Origin: Streptomyces ochraceiscleroticus
Lineage (GTDB): Bacteria; Actinomycetota; Actinomycetes; Streptomycetales; Streptomycetaceae
Reading direction: 5' to 3'
DNA: 64,000 nt
Assembly (NCBI RefSeq): GCF_000720485.1
Contig: NZ_JOAX01000002.1
Coordinates: 62,001-126,000, forward strand
Positions 7,901 through 16,452 of the stretch are shown one piece after another. The translations under genes were made by a program, and so were the position numbers. Each line of letters begins with the position of its first letter. Position 1 is the stretch's first letter. The notes under the pieces are model-generated. The model was not told the DNA's origin, made no database searches, and saw only the letters and a list, made by a program, of their open reading frames with translations.

Positions 7901-7926
7901 GTAAATTTACTTCTGAGTAAGGTTAC
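7901..7926. promoter_or_regulatory. Divergent promoter/operator of reductase and thiolase genes (operator copy 2)
   Basis: GTAAATTTAC (7901-7910) is a perfect palindrome giving a TAAATT -10-like box on each strand. It runs into TTAC-N6-GTAA (7907-7920) and AGTAA-GG-TTACT (7915-7926). The array matches the operator at the TetR promoter and would control both directions at once. Confidence 0.65.
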
Positions 7927-7950
7927 TCAAGGGTCAGGAGCTGGTCGAGG

Positions 7951-9240
7951 ATGAGTACGCAGGAGAGCGCCGCGGGCATCCGGCGGGTCGCGGTGATCGG
8001 CGGCAGCCGCATTCCCTTCGCCCGCTCGGACGGCCCGTACGCCACCGCTTCCAACCAGGAGCTGCTGACCGCCGCGCTGGACGGCCTGGTCGAGCGGTTC
8101 GACCTGGAGGGCGAGCGGATCGGCGAGTTCGTCGCGGGCGCGGTGCTCAAGCACAGCCGCGACTTCAATCTGGCCCGCGAGACGGTGCTCGGCTCGGGGC
8201 TGGATCCGCGCACCCCCGCGTACGACATCCAGCAGGCGTGCGGCACCGGCCTGCAGGCCGTCATCGCCGCCGCCAACAAGATCGCGCTCGGCCAGACGGA
8301 CAGCGCGATCGCCGGCGGCTCCGACACCGCCAGCGACGCCCCGCTCGGCGTCAACGAGGAGCTGCGGAAGATCCTGCTGGCCACCCGCCGCGCGAAGTCG
8401 GCCGGCGCCCGCCTCAAGCAGCTCTCCCGTATACGCGCGCGCCACCTCGTCCCCGAGATCCCCCGCAACGCCGAGCCGCGCACCGGACTCTCCATGGGCG
8501 AGCACGCGGCCCGTACGGCCAAGAAGTGGGGCATCCAGCGCGCGGATCAGGACGCCCTGGCCGCGACCAGCCACCAGCGGCTCGCCGCCGCCTACGACCG
8601 CGGTTTCCTCAAGGACCTCGTCGTCCCCTTCCGGGGTCTGGACCGCGATCAGAATCTGCGGCCGGACTCGACGGTGGAGAAGCTGGCCCGGCTCGAGCCG
8701 GTCTTCGGCGTCCGGGACGGCGACGCCACGATGACGGCGGGCAACTCCACGCCGCTGACGGACGGCGCGGCGACCGTGCTGCTGGCGAGCGAGGAGTGGG
8801 CGACCGCGCGCGGCCTTGCGCCACTGGCCTACCTCACCGCGTACGAAACGGCCGCCGTGGACTACGTGGACGGGGACGACGGGCTGCTGATGGCGCCCGC
8901 GTACGCCGTGCCGCGGATGCTGGAGCGGGCCGGGCTCGGCATCGAGGACTTCGACCTGATCGAGATTCACGAGGCGTTCGCCTCCCAGGTGCTCGCCACC
9001 CTCGCCGCCTGGGAGAAGCAGGGGCTGGCGCCCGTCGACCGCGACCGGCTCAATGTCGCCGGGTCCTCGCTCGCCACCGGCCATCCCTTCGCCGCGACCG
9101 GCGCCCGCATCGTCGCCACCCTCGCCGAGCTGCTGGCCGAACGGGAACCGGCCGCCGACGGCAGGCCCGTACGCGGCCTGATCTCGATCTGCGCGGCGGG
9201 CGGCCTGGGCGTGACGGCGGTCCTCGAACGCGCGCAGTAA
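7951..9240 (+). CDS. Acetyl-CoA C-acetyltransferase / 3-ketoacyl-CoA thiolase (FadA2-like)
   Basis: A 429-residue thiolase. The acyl-accepting cysteine is C97 in QQACGTGLQA; the downstream catalytic pair is the His in ATGHPFAATGAR and C414 in ISICAAGGLG. Thiolases either cleave 3-ketoacyl-CoA or condense two acyl-CoA units. The ATG has AGGAG 10 bases upstream. It is the first gene of a plus-strand pair with the acyl-CoA synthetase (118-bp gap) and divergent from the FabG4-like gene. Together these genes could cover acyl activation, reduction, hydration and thiolysis; the physiological direction is not readable. Confidence 0.92.
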   Translation: MSTQESAAGIRRVAVIGGSRIPFARSDGPYATASNQELLTAALDGLVERFDLEGERIGEFVAGAVLKHSRDFNLARETVLGSGLDPRTPAYDIQQACGTGLQAVIAAANKIALGQTDSAIAGGSDTASDAPLGVNEELRKILLATRRAKSAGARLKQLSRIRARHLVPEIPRNAEPRTGLSMGEHAARTAKKWGIQRADQDALAATSHQRLAAAYDRGFLKDLVVPFRGLDRDQNLRPDSTVEKLARLEPVFGVRDGDATMTAGNSTPLTDGAATVLLASEEWATARGLAPLAYLTAYETAAVDYVDGDDGLLMAPAYAVPRMLERAGLGIEDFDLIEIHEAFASQVLATLAAWEKQGLAPVDRDRLNVAGSSLATGHPFAATGARIVATLAELLAEREPAADGRPVRGLISICAAGGLGVTAVLERAQ

Positions 9241-9358
9241 CCCGCGCAAGGACCTTGCCAGGGCAGCCGGGCAGCCCGTACCACGCCGTACCCAGCAGCA
9301 GCGTCGTCCCCAGCAGCAGCCGAAGAGCCGTACCGCAGCAGCACCGAAGGAGCCGCTC

Positions 9359-11269
9359 GTGTCCAGCCAGGAAGCCGCACCACCCGCCACGCCCGCACTG
9401 GTCCCGCCGCGCAAGACCGTCGAGGACGGTGTCGTCCGCGAGGTCTTCGTCCCGCCGCTCGCCCCCGCCGTCCCCACCGGCTCCCTGGGCGACATCCCCT
9501 TCGACAACGCCGCCGCGGCCCCCACCGACGTCGTCCTCGGCCGCAAGCAGTACGACGGAAGCTGGCGCGACGTGACCGCCGCCGACTTCGCCGACGAGGT
9601 GCTCGCCCTCGCCAAGGGCCTGATCGCCCACGGACTGCGCCCCGGCGACCGGCTCGCCATCATGGCCAGTACCAGCTACGAGTGGACCCTGATCGACTTC
9701 GCGTCCTGGGCGGCGGGGCTGGTCACCGTCCCCCTCTACCCGACCTCCTCGGCCCACCAGGCCCAGTCGATCCTGCAGGACTCCGGCGCCCGGGCCTGCG
9801 TCGTGGAGAACGTCGAGCAGACTCGCATGATCAGCGGGATACGCGGCGGCCTCCCGGACCTCGCCCAGCTCTGGCAGCTCGACACCGGCGCCGTCGCCCA
9901 GATCACCTCGGCGGGCCGCGACCTGTCCGCGTACGAGGTGACCAAGCGGCGCGCCGGACGCGGCCCCGCCGACACCGCCACCCTCATCTACACCTCCGGC
10001 ACCACCGGACGCCCCAAGGGCTGCGTCCTGACCCACGGCAACTTCTTCGCCGAGGTCGACAACTCCATCGAACTGCTGCACCCCGTCTTCAGGTCGGTCA
10101 GCAAGGACCCCGCCTCGACCCTGCTCTTCCTGCCCCTCTCGCACGTCTTCGGCCGGATGGTCGCGGTCGGCTGCCTGCGCGCCCGCGTGAAGCTGGGCCA
10201 CGCGCCCAGCATCCAGACGGACGAGCTGCTCGCCGACCTGGCCGGGTTCCGCCCGACGTTCCTGCTGGCCATCCCGTACGTACTGGAGAAGGTCCACAAC
10301 ACCGGCCGGGCCACGGCCGAGAAGATGGGCCGGGCCGCCTCCTTCGACCGCGCGGCGCGGATCGCCCGCCGTTACGGCGAGGCGGTCGAGGCCGCGGAGC
10401 ACGGCACCGGGCCCGGTCCGGGCCTCGGCCTGCGCGCGGCGCGCAGCCTGTATGACCCGCTCGTCTACCGCCGCATCCGCGCGGCGCTGGGCGGCCGGGT
10501 CCGTTACGCGATCTGCGGCGGCTCCCCGCTCGGCCGGCGGCTGGCCGCGTTCTACGAGGGCGCCGGCATCCAGGTCTTCGAGGGGTACGGCCTGACGGAG
10601 ACCACCGCGGCCGCCACCGTCACCCCGCCCCTCAAACCGCGCCTGGGCACCGTGGGCTGGCCGCTGCCGGGCAGCGCGGTCCGCATCGCGCAGGACGGGG
10701 AGGTACTGCTCCGCGGTGGCCAGGTCTTCAGCGGGTACTGGGACGCGGCGAGCGGGACCGCCGTCCCGGCCGTCGACGAGGAGGCGTGGTTCGCCACCGG
10801 CGACCTCGGCACGCTGGACGCGGACGGCTACTTGACCATCACCGGCCGCAAGAAGGAGATCATCGTGACCGCCAGCGGCAAGAACGTGGCGCCCGCGCCG
10901 CTGGAGGACCGGCTGCGCGCGCACCCGCTGGTCGGCCAGTGCCTGGTGATCGGCGACAACCGCCCGTACATCACCGCGCTGCTCACCCTGGAGCCGGACG
11001 GGCTCGCGCACTGGCGGCAGATGCAGAAGAAGCAGGACGTGCCGCTCGCGGAGCTGGTGCACGACGAGCGGCTCCGCGCCGACCTGCAGCGCGCCGTCGA
11101 CGACGCGAACCGGCTCGTCTCGCGCGCCGAGTCCATCCGCCGCTTCGCCGTGCTGCCCGCCGACTTCACCGAGGAGGCCGGCCACCTCACGCCGTCGTTG
11201 AAACTGAAGCGAGTGGCCATTGCACGGGACTATGCGAAAGACATCGAGGCGCTGTACGAAAGTAGTTGA
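9359..11269 (+). CDS. Long-chain acyl-CoA synthetase (AMP-forming)
   Basis: A 636-residue ANL-superfamily ligase that activates fatty acids through acyl-AMP to acyl-CoA. It has the P-loop YTSGTTGRPKG starting at residue 211, the GYGLTETTAA acyl/AMP motif, and the hinge/C-terminal motif FATGDLG...GRKKEIIVTASGKN with the usual Lys. The layout is that of FadD15-like long-chain synthetases. GTG 9359 has GAAGGAG 6 bases upstream. It follows the thiolase gene and presumably feeds it acyl-CoA. A hairpin at 11285-11309 ends the transcript. Confidence 0.92.
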   Translation: MSSQEAAPPATPALVPPRKTVEDGVVREVFVPPLAPAVPTGSLGDIPFDNAAAAPTDVVLGRKQYDGSWRDVTAADFADEVLALAKGLIAHGLRPGDRLAIMASTSYEWTLIDFASWAAGLVTVPLYPTSSAHQAQSILQDSGARACVVENVEQTRMISGIRGGLPDLAQLWQLDTGAVAQITSAGRDLSAYEVTKRRAGRGPADTATLIYTSGTTGRPKGCVLTHGNFFAEVDNSIELLHPVFRSVSKDPASTLLFLPLSHVFGRMVAVGCLRARVKLGHAPSIQTDELLADLAGFRPTFLLAIPYVLEKVHNTGRATAEKMGRAASFDRAARIARRYGEAVEAAEHGTGPGPGLGLRAARSLYDPLVYRRIRAALGGRVRYAICGGSPLGRRLAAFYEGAGIQVFEGYGLTETTAAATVTPPLKPRLGTVGWPLPGSAVRIAQDGEVLLRGGQVFSGYWDAASGTAVPAVDEEAWFATGDLGTLDADGYLTITGRKKEIIVTASGKNVAPAPLEDRLRAHPLVGQCLVIGDNRPYITALLTLEPDGLAHWRQMQKKQDVPLAELVHDERLRADLQRAVDDANRLVSRAESIRRFAVLPADFTEEAGHLTPSLKLKRVAIARDYAKDIEALYESS

Positions 11270-11284
11270 GCGCGGAACCGACCC

Positions 11285-11309
11285 CGCCCGTCGTCCGTCG
11301 GACCGGGCG
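11285..11309 (+). terminator. Hairpin after acyl-CoA synthetase gene
   Basis: CGCCCG (11285-11290) pairs with CGGGCG (11304-11309), and GTCC/GGAC pair inside (11293-11296, 11300-11303) with a two-base bulge. It is a modest terminator 16 bp past the stop. Confidence 0.5.
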
Positions 11310-11425
11310 CGTCAGACTGGAGTCCCGTGTCGCCTCTGTGGGGGAGGCGGCGCGGGGCTTCACCTTTTCTGCCCCTTTTGTCGGACGCCGGCTCGTGGAG
11401 CCGGTGCGGGAAAGGCGGAAAAGGC

Positions 11426-11466
11426 AGGAGCCCCGCTCGCCACCGAGATGGCGGAGCAGGGCTCCT
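11426..11466 (-). terminator. Hairpin terminator of the cold-shock gene
   Basis: AGGAGCCC (11426-11433) and GGGCTCCT (11459-11466) form the outer stem, and GCTCGCCA/TGGCGGAGC continues it inside. On the minus strand the stem is followed by a pyrimidine-rich stretch (gccttttccgcc), about 45 bp past the csp stop codon. Confidence 0.6.
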
Positions 11467-11509
11467 TGGGTACTGCTACTAACGGCCGCGACCGGCCGGC
11501 CCGGGCAAC

Positions 11510-11713
11510 TTAGACCGGGGTGACGTTCTCCGCCTGCGGGCCCTTCGGACCCTGCGTGACGTCGAAGTTCACCTGCTGGTTCTCCTCAAGGGAGCGGAAG
11601 CCAGAGGCGTTGATCGCGGAGTAGTGGACGAAGACATCGGGGCCGCCGCCGTCCTGGGCGATGAAGCCGAAGCCCTTCTCGGCGTTGAACCACTTGACGG
11701 TTCCGGTAGCCAT
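11510..11713 (-). CDS. Cold-shock protein (CspA family)
   Basis: A 67-residue single cold-shock domain, the normal family size. It starts [10 protein letters not shown] and carries RNP1 KGFGFI and RNP2 VFVHY, the aromatic-rich RNA-binding motifs. Such proteins bind single-stranded nucleic acid and act as RNA chaperones or anti-terminators. ATG 11713 is preceded by AGGAGGG; the frame extends 15 codons upstream without a ribosome-binding site. It has its own sigma-70-like promoter and a roughly 85-base untranslated leader, common for cold-shock genes. Confidence 0.95.
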   Translation of the reverse strand: MATGTVKWFNAEKGFGFIAQDGGGPDVFVHYSAINASGFRSLEENQQVNFDVTQGPKGPQAENVTPV

Positions 11714-11779
11714 AAGCCCTCCTTGGGCCAAAGGGTTGCCCTGCTCCAGAACCTGCAATGAAGTCTGAAAACTACAAAT

Positions 11780-11834
11780 GCCTGCGGGTCACATGATCCG
11801 CAGGCTCTGTACTGCAAGGGAAACCAAACTGCAA
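11780..11834 (-). promoter_or_regulatory. Cold-shock gene promoter with palindrome at the start point
   Basis: Read on the minus strand, TTGCAG (11829-11834) and TACAGA (11806-11811) are spaced by exactly 17 bases, a strong vegetative promoter. Eight-base arms GCCTGCGG (11780-11787) and CCGCAGGC (11798-11805) surround the predicted start (about 11799). Because half the palindrome lies upstream of the start point, it is more likely a protein-binding site than an RNA hairpin. Confidence 0.6.
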
Positions 11835-12040
11835 CTTGCGCTGAGCCTAGCACGGTGCGCTCAGAAGGCGGAAGAGCCAAAGATCACGTTTATCTTCGTG
11901 CCGGGGTTCGCGGTCGGTTCTCGCCATGCGTCCCGCCCGGTTCTTCCCGGGGTTCCGGTCCGGTTCTCGCCGCGGTTCCCTGCGGTTCTCGGCGCCGCAC
12001 GGAGGCCCCCGCTGCCTCGCGGCGCGCCCCGCGGGTCTAG

Positions 12041-12937
<897 letters not shown>

Positions 12938-12956
12938 CCCGAGCGCACGACACCGG

Positions 12957-12998
12957 GGGGCCGGCCGCTCGTGCGAGGCGCCGGCCCCTCCCTTTTTT
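12957..12998 (+). terminator. Intrinsic terminator of mqnA
   Basis: GGGGCCGGC (12957-12965) and GCCGGCCCC (12980-12988) form a stem with a 14-base loop, followed by TCCC and six T residues (12993-12998). It is the most classical rho-independent terminator in the window. Confidence 0.85.
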
Positions 12999-13337
12999 CT
13001 TGCCCTATACATCTTCTTCCGCTCCTTCCGGGACGTCCTTCCTTGCCGTCCTTCGGTCCGGGATTCCGCCCCGGAATTCTTGGTGAATGTTTAACGAACG
13101 AAGGGGCGGATTCCGGCGCCGTGCGGCATTTCCGGCCGCCGCCGTACCCGGGAATTCCGCCCACTGCTTTTCACCGCAAGAAGGCCGAGAACCCCTCCTG
13201 CCGACCCCTGGCGCCGGCCCCTTCCGGCAGGCGCCGCCGGCCGGTGACGGTGGCAGGTGGCCGGGCCGCAAAAGCCCTGGCGTAGGCTGGATCGGTCGTT
13301 ACGCATGCCCGCCCAAGAACCTCGAAAGGGACGCCCG
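12999..13337 (+). promoter_or_regulatory. mqnC upstream region
   Basis: There is no credible gene in this interval; open frames across it have atypical composition. Around 13055-13165 the DNA is less GC-rich and carries three GGAATTC-related palindromic pieces, such as ATTCCG-CCC-CGGAAT and GGAATTCC. TAGGCT (13283-13288) is a likely -10 box for mqnC, giving a leader of about 40 bases. Confidence 0.4.
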
Positions 13338-14537
13338 GTGACCGAGAACGCCGACCTCCAGTCCGTACTCGACCGCGCCGCGGAGGGCGGGCGGATCACC
13401 CCCGAGGAAGCCGTCGAGCTGTACCGCTCCGCGCCGCTGCACGCCCTCGGCAAGGCCGCCGACGCCGTGCGCCGCCGCCGCTACGCCGGTACGGAGCACA
13501 TCGCGACGTACATCATCGAGCGGAACATCAACTACACCAACGTGTGCGTGACGGCGTGCAAGTTCTGCGCGTTCTACGCCGCGCCCAAGGACACCGCCAA
13601 GGGCTGGTCCCGCGACCTGGACGACATCCTGCGCCGCTGCGCGGAGACCGTCGAGCTGGGCGGCACGCAGATCATGTTCCAGGGCGGCCACCACCCGGAC
13701 TACGGCGTGGAGTACTACGAAGAGCACTTCGCCGCCATCAAGAAGGAGTTCCCGGAGCTGGTCATCCACTCCCTCGGCGCGTCCGAGGTCGAGCACATGG
13801 CCCGCATCTCGGGTGTCTCCGTCGAGGAGGCCATCCGCCGCATCCACGCCGCGGGCCTCGACTCCTTCGCGGGCGCCGGTGCCGAACTCCTCCCCGAGCG
13901 CCCCCGCAAGGCGATCGCTCCCCTCAAGGAGTCCGGCGAGCGCTGGCTGGAGATCATGGAGATCGCCCACAACCTCGGCGTGGAGTCGACCTCCACGATG
14001 CTGATGGGCACGGGCGAGACCAACGCCGAGCGCATCGAGCACCTGCGCATGATCCGCGACGTGCAGGACCGTACGGGCGGCTTCCGCGCCTTCATCCCGT
14101 ACACCTACCAGCCCGAGAACAACCACCTGAAGGGCCGCACGCAGGCCACGATCTTCGAGTACCTCCGGATGATCGCGATCGCCCGCATCTTCCTGGACAA
14201 CGTCGCCCACATCCAGGGCTCCTGGCTGACGACGGGCAAGGAGATCGGCCAGCTCTCCCTCCATTACGGCGCGGACGACCTCGGCTCGATCATGCTGGAG
14301 GAGAACGTCGTCTCCTCGGCCGGTGCCAAGCACCGCTCCAACCGCCAGGAGATCATCGACCTGATCCGCAAGGCGGGCCGTGTCCCCGCCCAGCGCGCGA
14401 CCACGTACGAGCACCTCGTCGTCCACGACGACCCGGCGAACGACCCGGTCGACGACCGCGTCGCCTCGCACATCTCCTCCACCGCCATCGAGGGCGGCAC
14501 GGCCCACCCCGAGCTGAAGCTCGTCGAGACGAACTGA
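13338..14537 (+). CDS. mqnC: Cyclic dehypoxanthinyl futalosine synthase MqnC (radical SAM)
   Basis: MqnC converts dehypoxanthine futalosine to its cyclic form by radical chemistry. The 399-residue protein has the CxxxCxxC cluster motif at C70, C74 and C77 (CVTACKFC), a FQGGHHPDYG segment and the HYGADDLGSIMLEENVV stretch characteristic of MqnC. GTG 13338 follows AAGGGA by about 7 bases; the frame is open further upstream without support. The neighbour at 14548 starts only 10 bp after the stop, so the two are likely co-transcribed, followed closely by menG. Confidence 0.96.
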   Translation: MTENADLQSVLDRAAEGGRITPEEAVELYRSAPLHALGKAADAVRRRRYAGTEHIATYIIERNINYTNVCVTACKFCAFYAAPKDTAKGWSRDLDDILRRCAETVELGGTQIMFQGGHHPDYGVEYYEEHFAAIKKEFPELVIHSLGASEVEHMARISGVSVEEAIRRIHAAGLDSFAGAGAELLPERPRKAIAPLKESGERWLEIMEIAHNLGVESTSTMLMGTGETNAERIEHLRMIRDVQDRTGGFRAFIPYTYQPENNHLKGRTQATIFEYLRMIAIARIFLDNVAHIQGSWLTTGKEIGQLSLHYGADDLGSIMLEENVVSSAGAKHRSNRQEIIDLIRKAGRVPAQRATTYEHLVVHDDPANDPVDDRVASHISSTAIEGGTAHPELKLVETN

Positions 14538-14547
14538 GCCGCGGACT

Positions 14548-15081
14548 GTGCTGACGATTCACCGCGTCCGGGCGGTCGAGGACGTCTCGGCGGAGGACGC
14601 GGACGCGGTGGTCGTCGACGGCGCGCGCATCGCGGCCATCGGCCCGTACGAGCAGCTGGCGGCGGAGTACGGCGCGCGGGCCCGCGTACGGGAATGGGAC
14701 GGCGTCCTCACCCCCGGCCGGCACGAGCCCGACGCCGCGGCGTACCTGGAAGCCGCTTACCACCCCGACCCGCGCGAGGCCGCCGAGCTGGGCACGGAAC
14801 CCCTGACGGGCGCGGCACTGACGGCCCTCGCCATGACCGACACCCGCTGGGGAGCCAGCGCCCGCCGCGGCCTCCAACGCCTCCTCTCCACCGGCACCAC
14901 ATCCCTGACGGGCCCCTTCACCCACCCATCGGTCCGCACGGCGGTGAGCAGGTCGGGCCTGCGGGAGACCCCGGTCCCCCTCGCCCCGGGCGCCCCGGCC
15001 GACTTCGCGGTCTTCGCCACGTCGGGCGCCTGCCTGGTGACGGTCCTCGGCGGCCGGCTGGTGTACCGGCGCCGGGGGTGA
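14548..15081 (+). CDS. Amidohydrolase-like protein lacking the catalytic barrel
   Basis: This 177-residue protein (often labelled imidazolonepropionase-like) has the N-terminal composite beta-sandwich strands of an amidohydrolase (VVVDGARIAAIGP) and the closing C-terminal strands (PGAPADFAVFATSG... GRLVYRR). Where the metal-binding HxH should follow VLTPG it reads RHEP, and most of the TIM barrel is absent. A leftover segment RGLQRLLSTGTTSLTG resembles amidohydrolase barrel helix-strand 2. True family members are 380-450 residues. It follows mqnC by 10 bp and may be a remnant or a repurposed scaffold of a pathway amidohydrolase. Confidence 0.75.
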   Translation: MLTIHRVRAVEDVSAEDADAVVVDGARIAAIGPYEQLAAEYGARARVREWDGVLTPGRHEPDAAAYLEAAYHPDPREAAELGTEPLTGAALTALAMTDTRWGASARRGLQRLLSTGTTSLTGPFTHPSVRTAVSRSGLRETPVPLAPGAPADFAVFATSGACLVTVLGGRLVYRRRG

Positions 15082-15117
15082 GCCCGGGCGCCGCACGCCG
15101 TGGTGAACAATGGGCCC

Positions 15118-15816
15118 GTGACCCGAGCATCTCTGGACAAGCAGCCGCACGAAGTCGCTTCGATGTTCGACGACGTGGCGGAACGGTACGACCTCACCAA
15201 CGACGTGCTGTCCCTCGGGCAGGCGCGGCTGTGGCGCAAGGCCGTGGACAAGGCCGTGGGGGCGCGGCCCGCCGAGCGGGTGCTCGATCTCGCGGCCGGT
15301 ACGGGCACGTCGTCCGTGCCGTTCGCGCGGACCGGGGCGTACGTCGTGCCGTGCGACTTCTCCATCGGCATGCTCCGGGAGGGGAAGAAGCGGCAGCCGT
15401 GGCTGCCGTTCACCGCGGGGGACGCGACCAAGCTGCCCTTCGCGGACGACTCGTTCGACGCCGTCACGATCTCCTTCGGGCTGCGGAACGTGCAGGACAC
15501 CGACGCCGCGCTGGCCGAGCTGTACCGCGTCACCAAGCCCGGCGGCCGGGTCGTCATCTGCGAGTTCAGCCAGCCGACGTGGGCGCCCTTCCGGACCGTC
15601 TACACCGAGTACCTGATGCGCGCGCTGCCCCCGGTCGCGACCGCCGTCAGCTCCAACCCCGACGCGTACGTCTACCTCGCCGACTCCATCCGCGCCTGGC
15701 CCGACCAGCCCGCCCTGGCGGCGCTGCTCCAGAAGGCGGGCTGGCAGAAGGTGGCCTGGCGCAACCTCACGGGCGGGATCGTGGCGCTGCACCGGGGGAC
15801 GAAGCCGGCCGCCTGA
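15118..15816 (+). CDS. menG: Demethylmenaquinone methyltransferase MenG (UbiE family)
   Basis: A 232-residue SAM-dependent methyltransferase. The SAM-binding motif [12 protein letters not shown], the NVQDTDAAL and [18 protein letters not shown] segments are UbiE/MenG hallmarks. It adds the C-2 methyl group to demethylmenaquinol, the last ring modification of menaquinone. GTG 15118 gives the standard [25 protein letters not shown] start; a GTG at 15100 is possible. AACAAT 7 bases upstream could be the -10 of a leaderless transcript. It is convergent with a GNAT gene across a shared terminator. Confidence 0.94.
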   Translation: MTRASLDKQPHEVASMFDDVAERYDLTNDVLSLGQARLWRKAVDKAVGARPAERVLDLAAGTGTSSVPFARTGAYVVPCDFSIGMLREGKKRQPWLPFTAGDATKLPFADDSFDAVTISFGLRNVQDTDAALAELYRVTKPGGRVVICEFSQPTWAPFRTVYTEYLMRALPPVATAVSSNPDAYVYLADSIRAWPDQPALAALLQKAGWQKVAWRNLTGGIVALHRGTKPAA

Positions 15817-15842
15817 GCCGGCGCGGCGCGCTCCGCCGGCTC
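15815..15842. terminator. Bidirectional terminator between menG and GNAT gene
   Basis: GAGCCGGCG (15815-15823) and CGCCGGCTC (15834-15842) pair perfectly around a 10-base loop, overlapping the menG stop and abutting the convergent gene's stop. Confidence 0.7.
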
Positions 15843-16355
15843 TCACAGGTCCAGCCGGTGGCACAGGCCCGTCACCTTCGACACGGGGGAGACGAAGGTC
15901 TCCGCCTGCCGCATCCCGAGCCGCCGGGTGACCGCGATCGAGCGCGCGTTCTCGGCGTGCACCATCGCCACGACGTGCCGTACGCCCGCGGCCCGCACGT
16001 CCTCCAGGGCGCGCCGGGCCACGGTGGTGGCGTAGCCCTTGCCCCAGTACTTCCGGCCCAGCCGCCAGCCGATCTCGATCTCGCCGACCGGCCCCCACTC
16101 CGTCCGCGGCCACGGCTGCGCGCCCGCGAAGCCGATCACCGCGCCGTCCGACGGGTCGACGATGGTGTAGAGGCAGTAACCGCGTTCGGCGTGGTGGCGG
16201 CGCTGACGCGCGGTCAGCTCCTCGTAGACCGACGGCTCGGCGGACGCGCCGCCGTGGAATTCCATCACCTCCGGGTCGTCGAAGACCCGGTGCCAGTTCC
16301 ATGCGTCCTCCTCGGTGGGGACGCGCAGCTCGACGGGGGGAAGCGGCTTCTGCAT
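15843..16355 (-). CDS. GNAT acetyltransferase, RimJ/RimL type
   Basis: A 170-residue member of the ribosomal-protein-alanine acetyltransferase-like branch. It contains the IGWRLGRKYWGKGYATTVARRAL acetyl-CoA site (split here over motif A, about residues 85-110), the ENARSIAVTRRLGM segment and a closing strand. This branch acetylates protein N-termini, small molecules or antibiotics; the substrate is unknown. ATG 16355 has AAGGG 7 bases upstream; the longer open frame runs back into the divergent reductase gene and is not used. Confidence 0.85.
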   Translation of the reverse strand: MQKPLPPVELRVPTEEDAWNWHRVFDDPEVMEFHGGASAEPSVYEELTARQRRHHAERGYCLYTIVDPSDGAVIGFAGAQPWPRTEWGPVGEIEIGWRLGRKYWGKGYATTVARRALEDVRAAGVRHVVAMVHAENARSIAVTRRLGMRQAETFVSPVSKVTGLCHRLDL

Positions 16356-16392
16356 GGACCAACCCTTCGGAATCCGATCAGGTACGCCTGCA

Positions 16393-16452
16393 TAGACTGC
16401 ACGGGTCCAGTGCCGGTCGGCACCCAGATATCGAGTTCCGGGAGACAACGCC
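16393..16452 (+). promoter_or_regulatory. Promoter and RBS of geranylgeranyl-reductase gene
   Basis: TAGACT (16393-16398) is a Streptomyces-type -10 box about 55 bp before the start, and GGGAG (16440-16444) is the ribosome-binding site. The -35 region is poorly conserved. Confidence 0.45.

Noticed and set aside
11887..12000. GGTTCTCGCC-type repeats upstream of mqnA as a possible regulatory array
   Set aside because: Copies are short, irregularly spaced and biased by composition; they look like simple-sequence drift.
13005..13271. Minus-strand open frame in the mqnC upstream spacer
   Set aside because: Composition is not coding-like, there is no ribosome-binding site, and it crosses the palindromic region and approaches the mqnC promoter.
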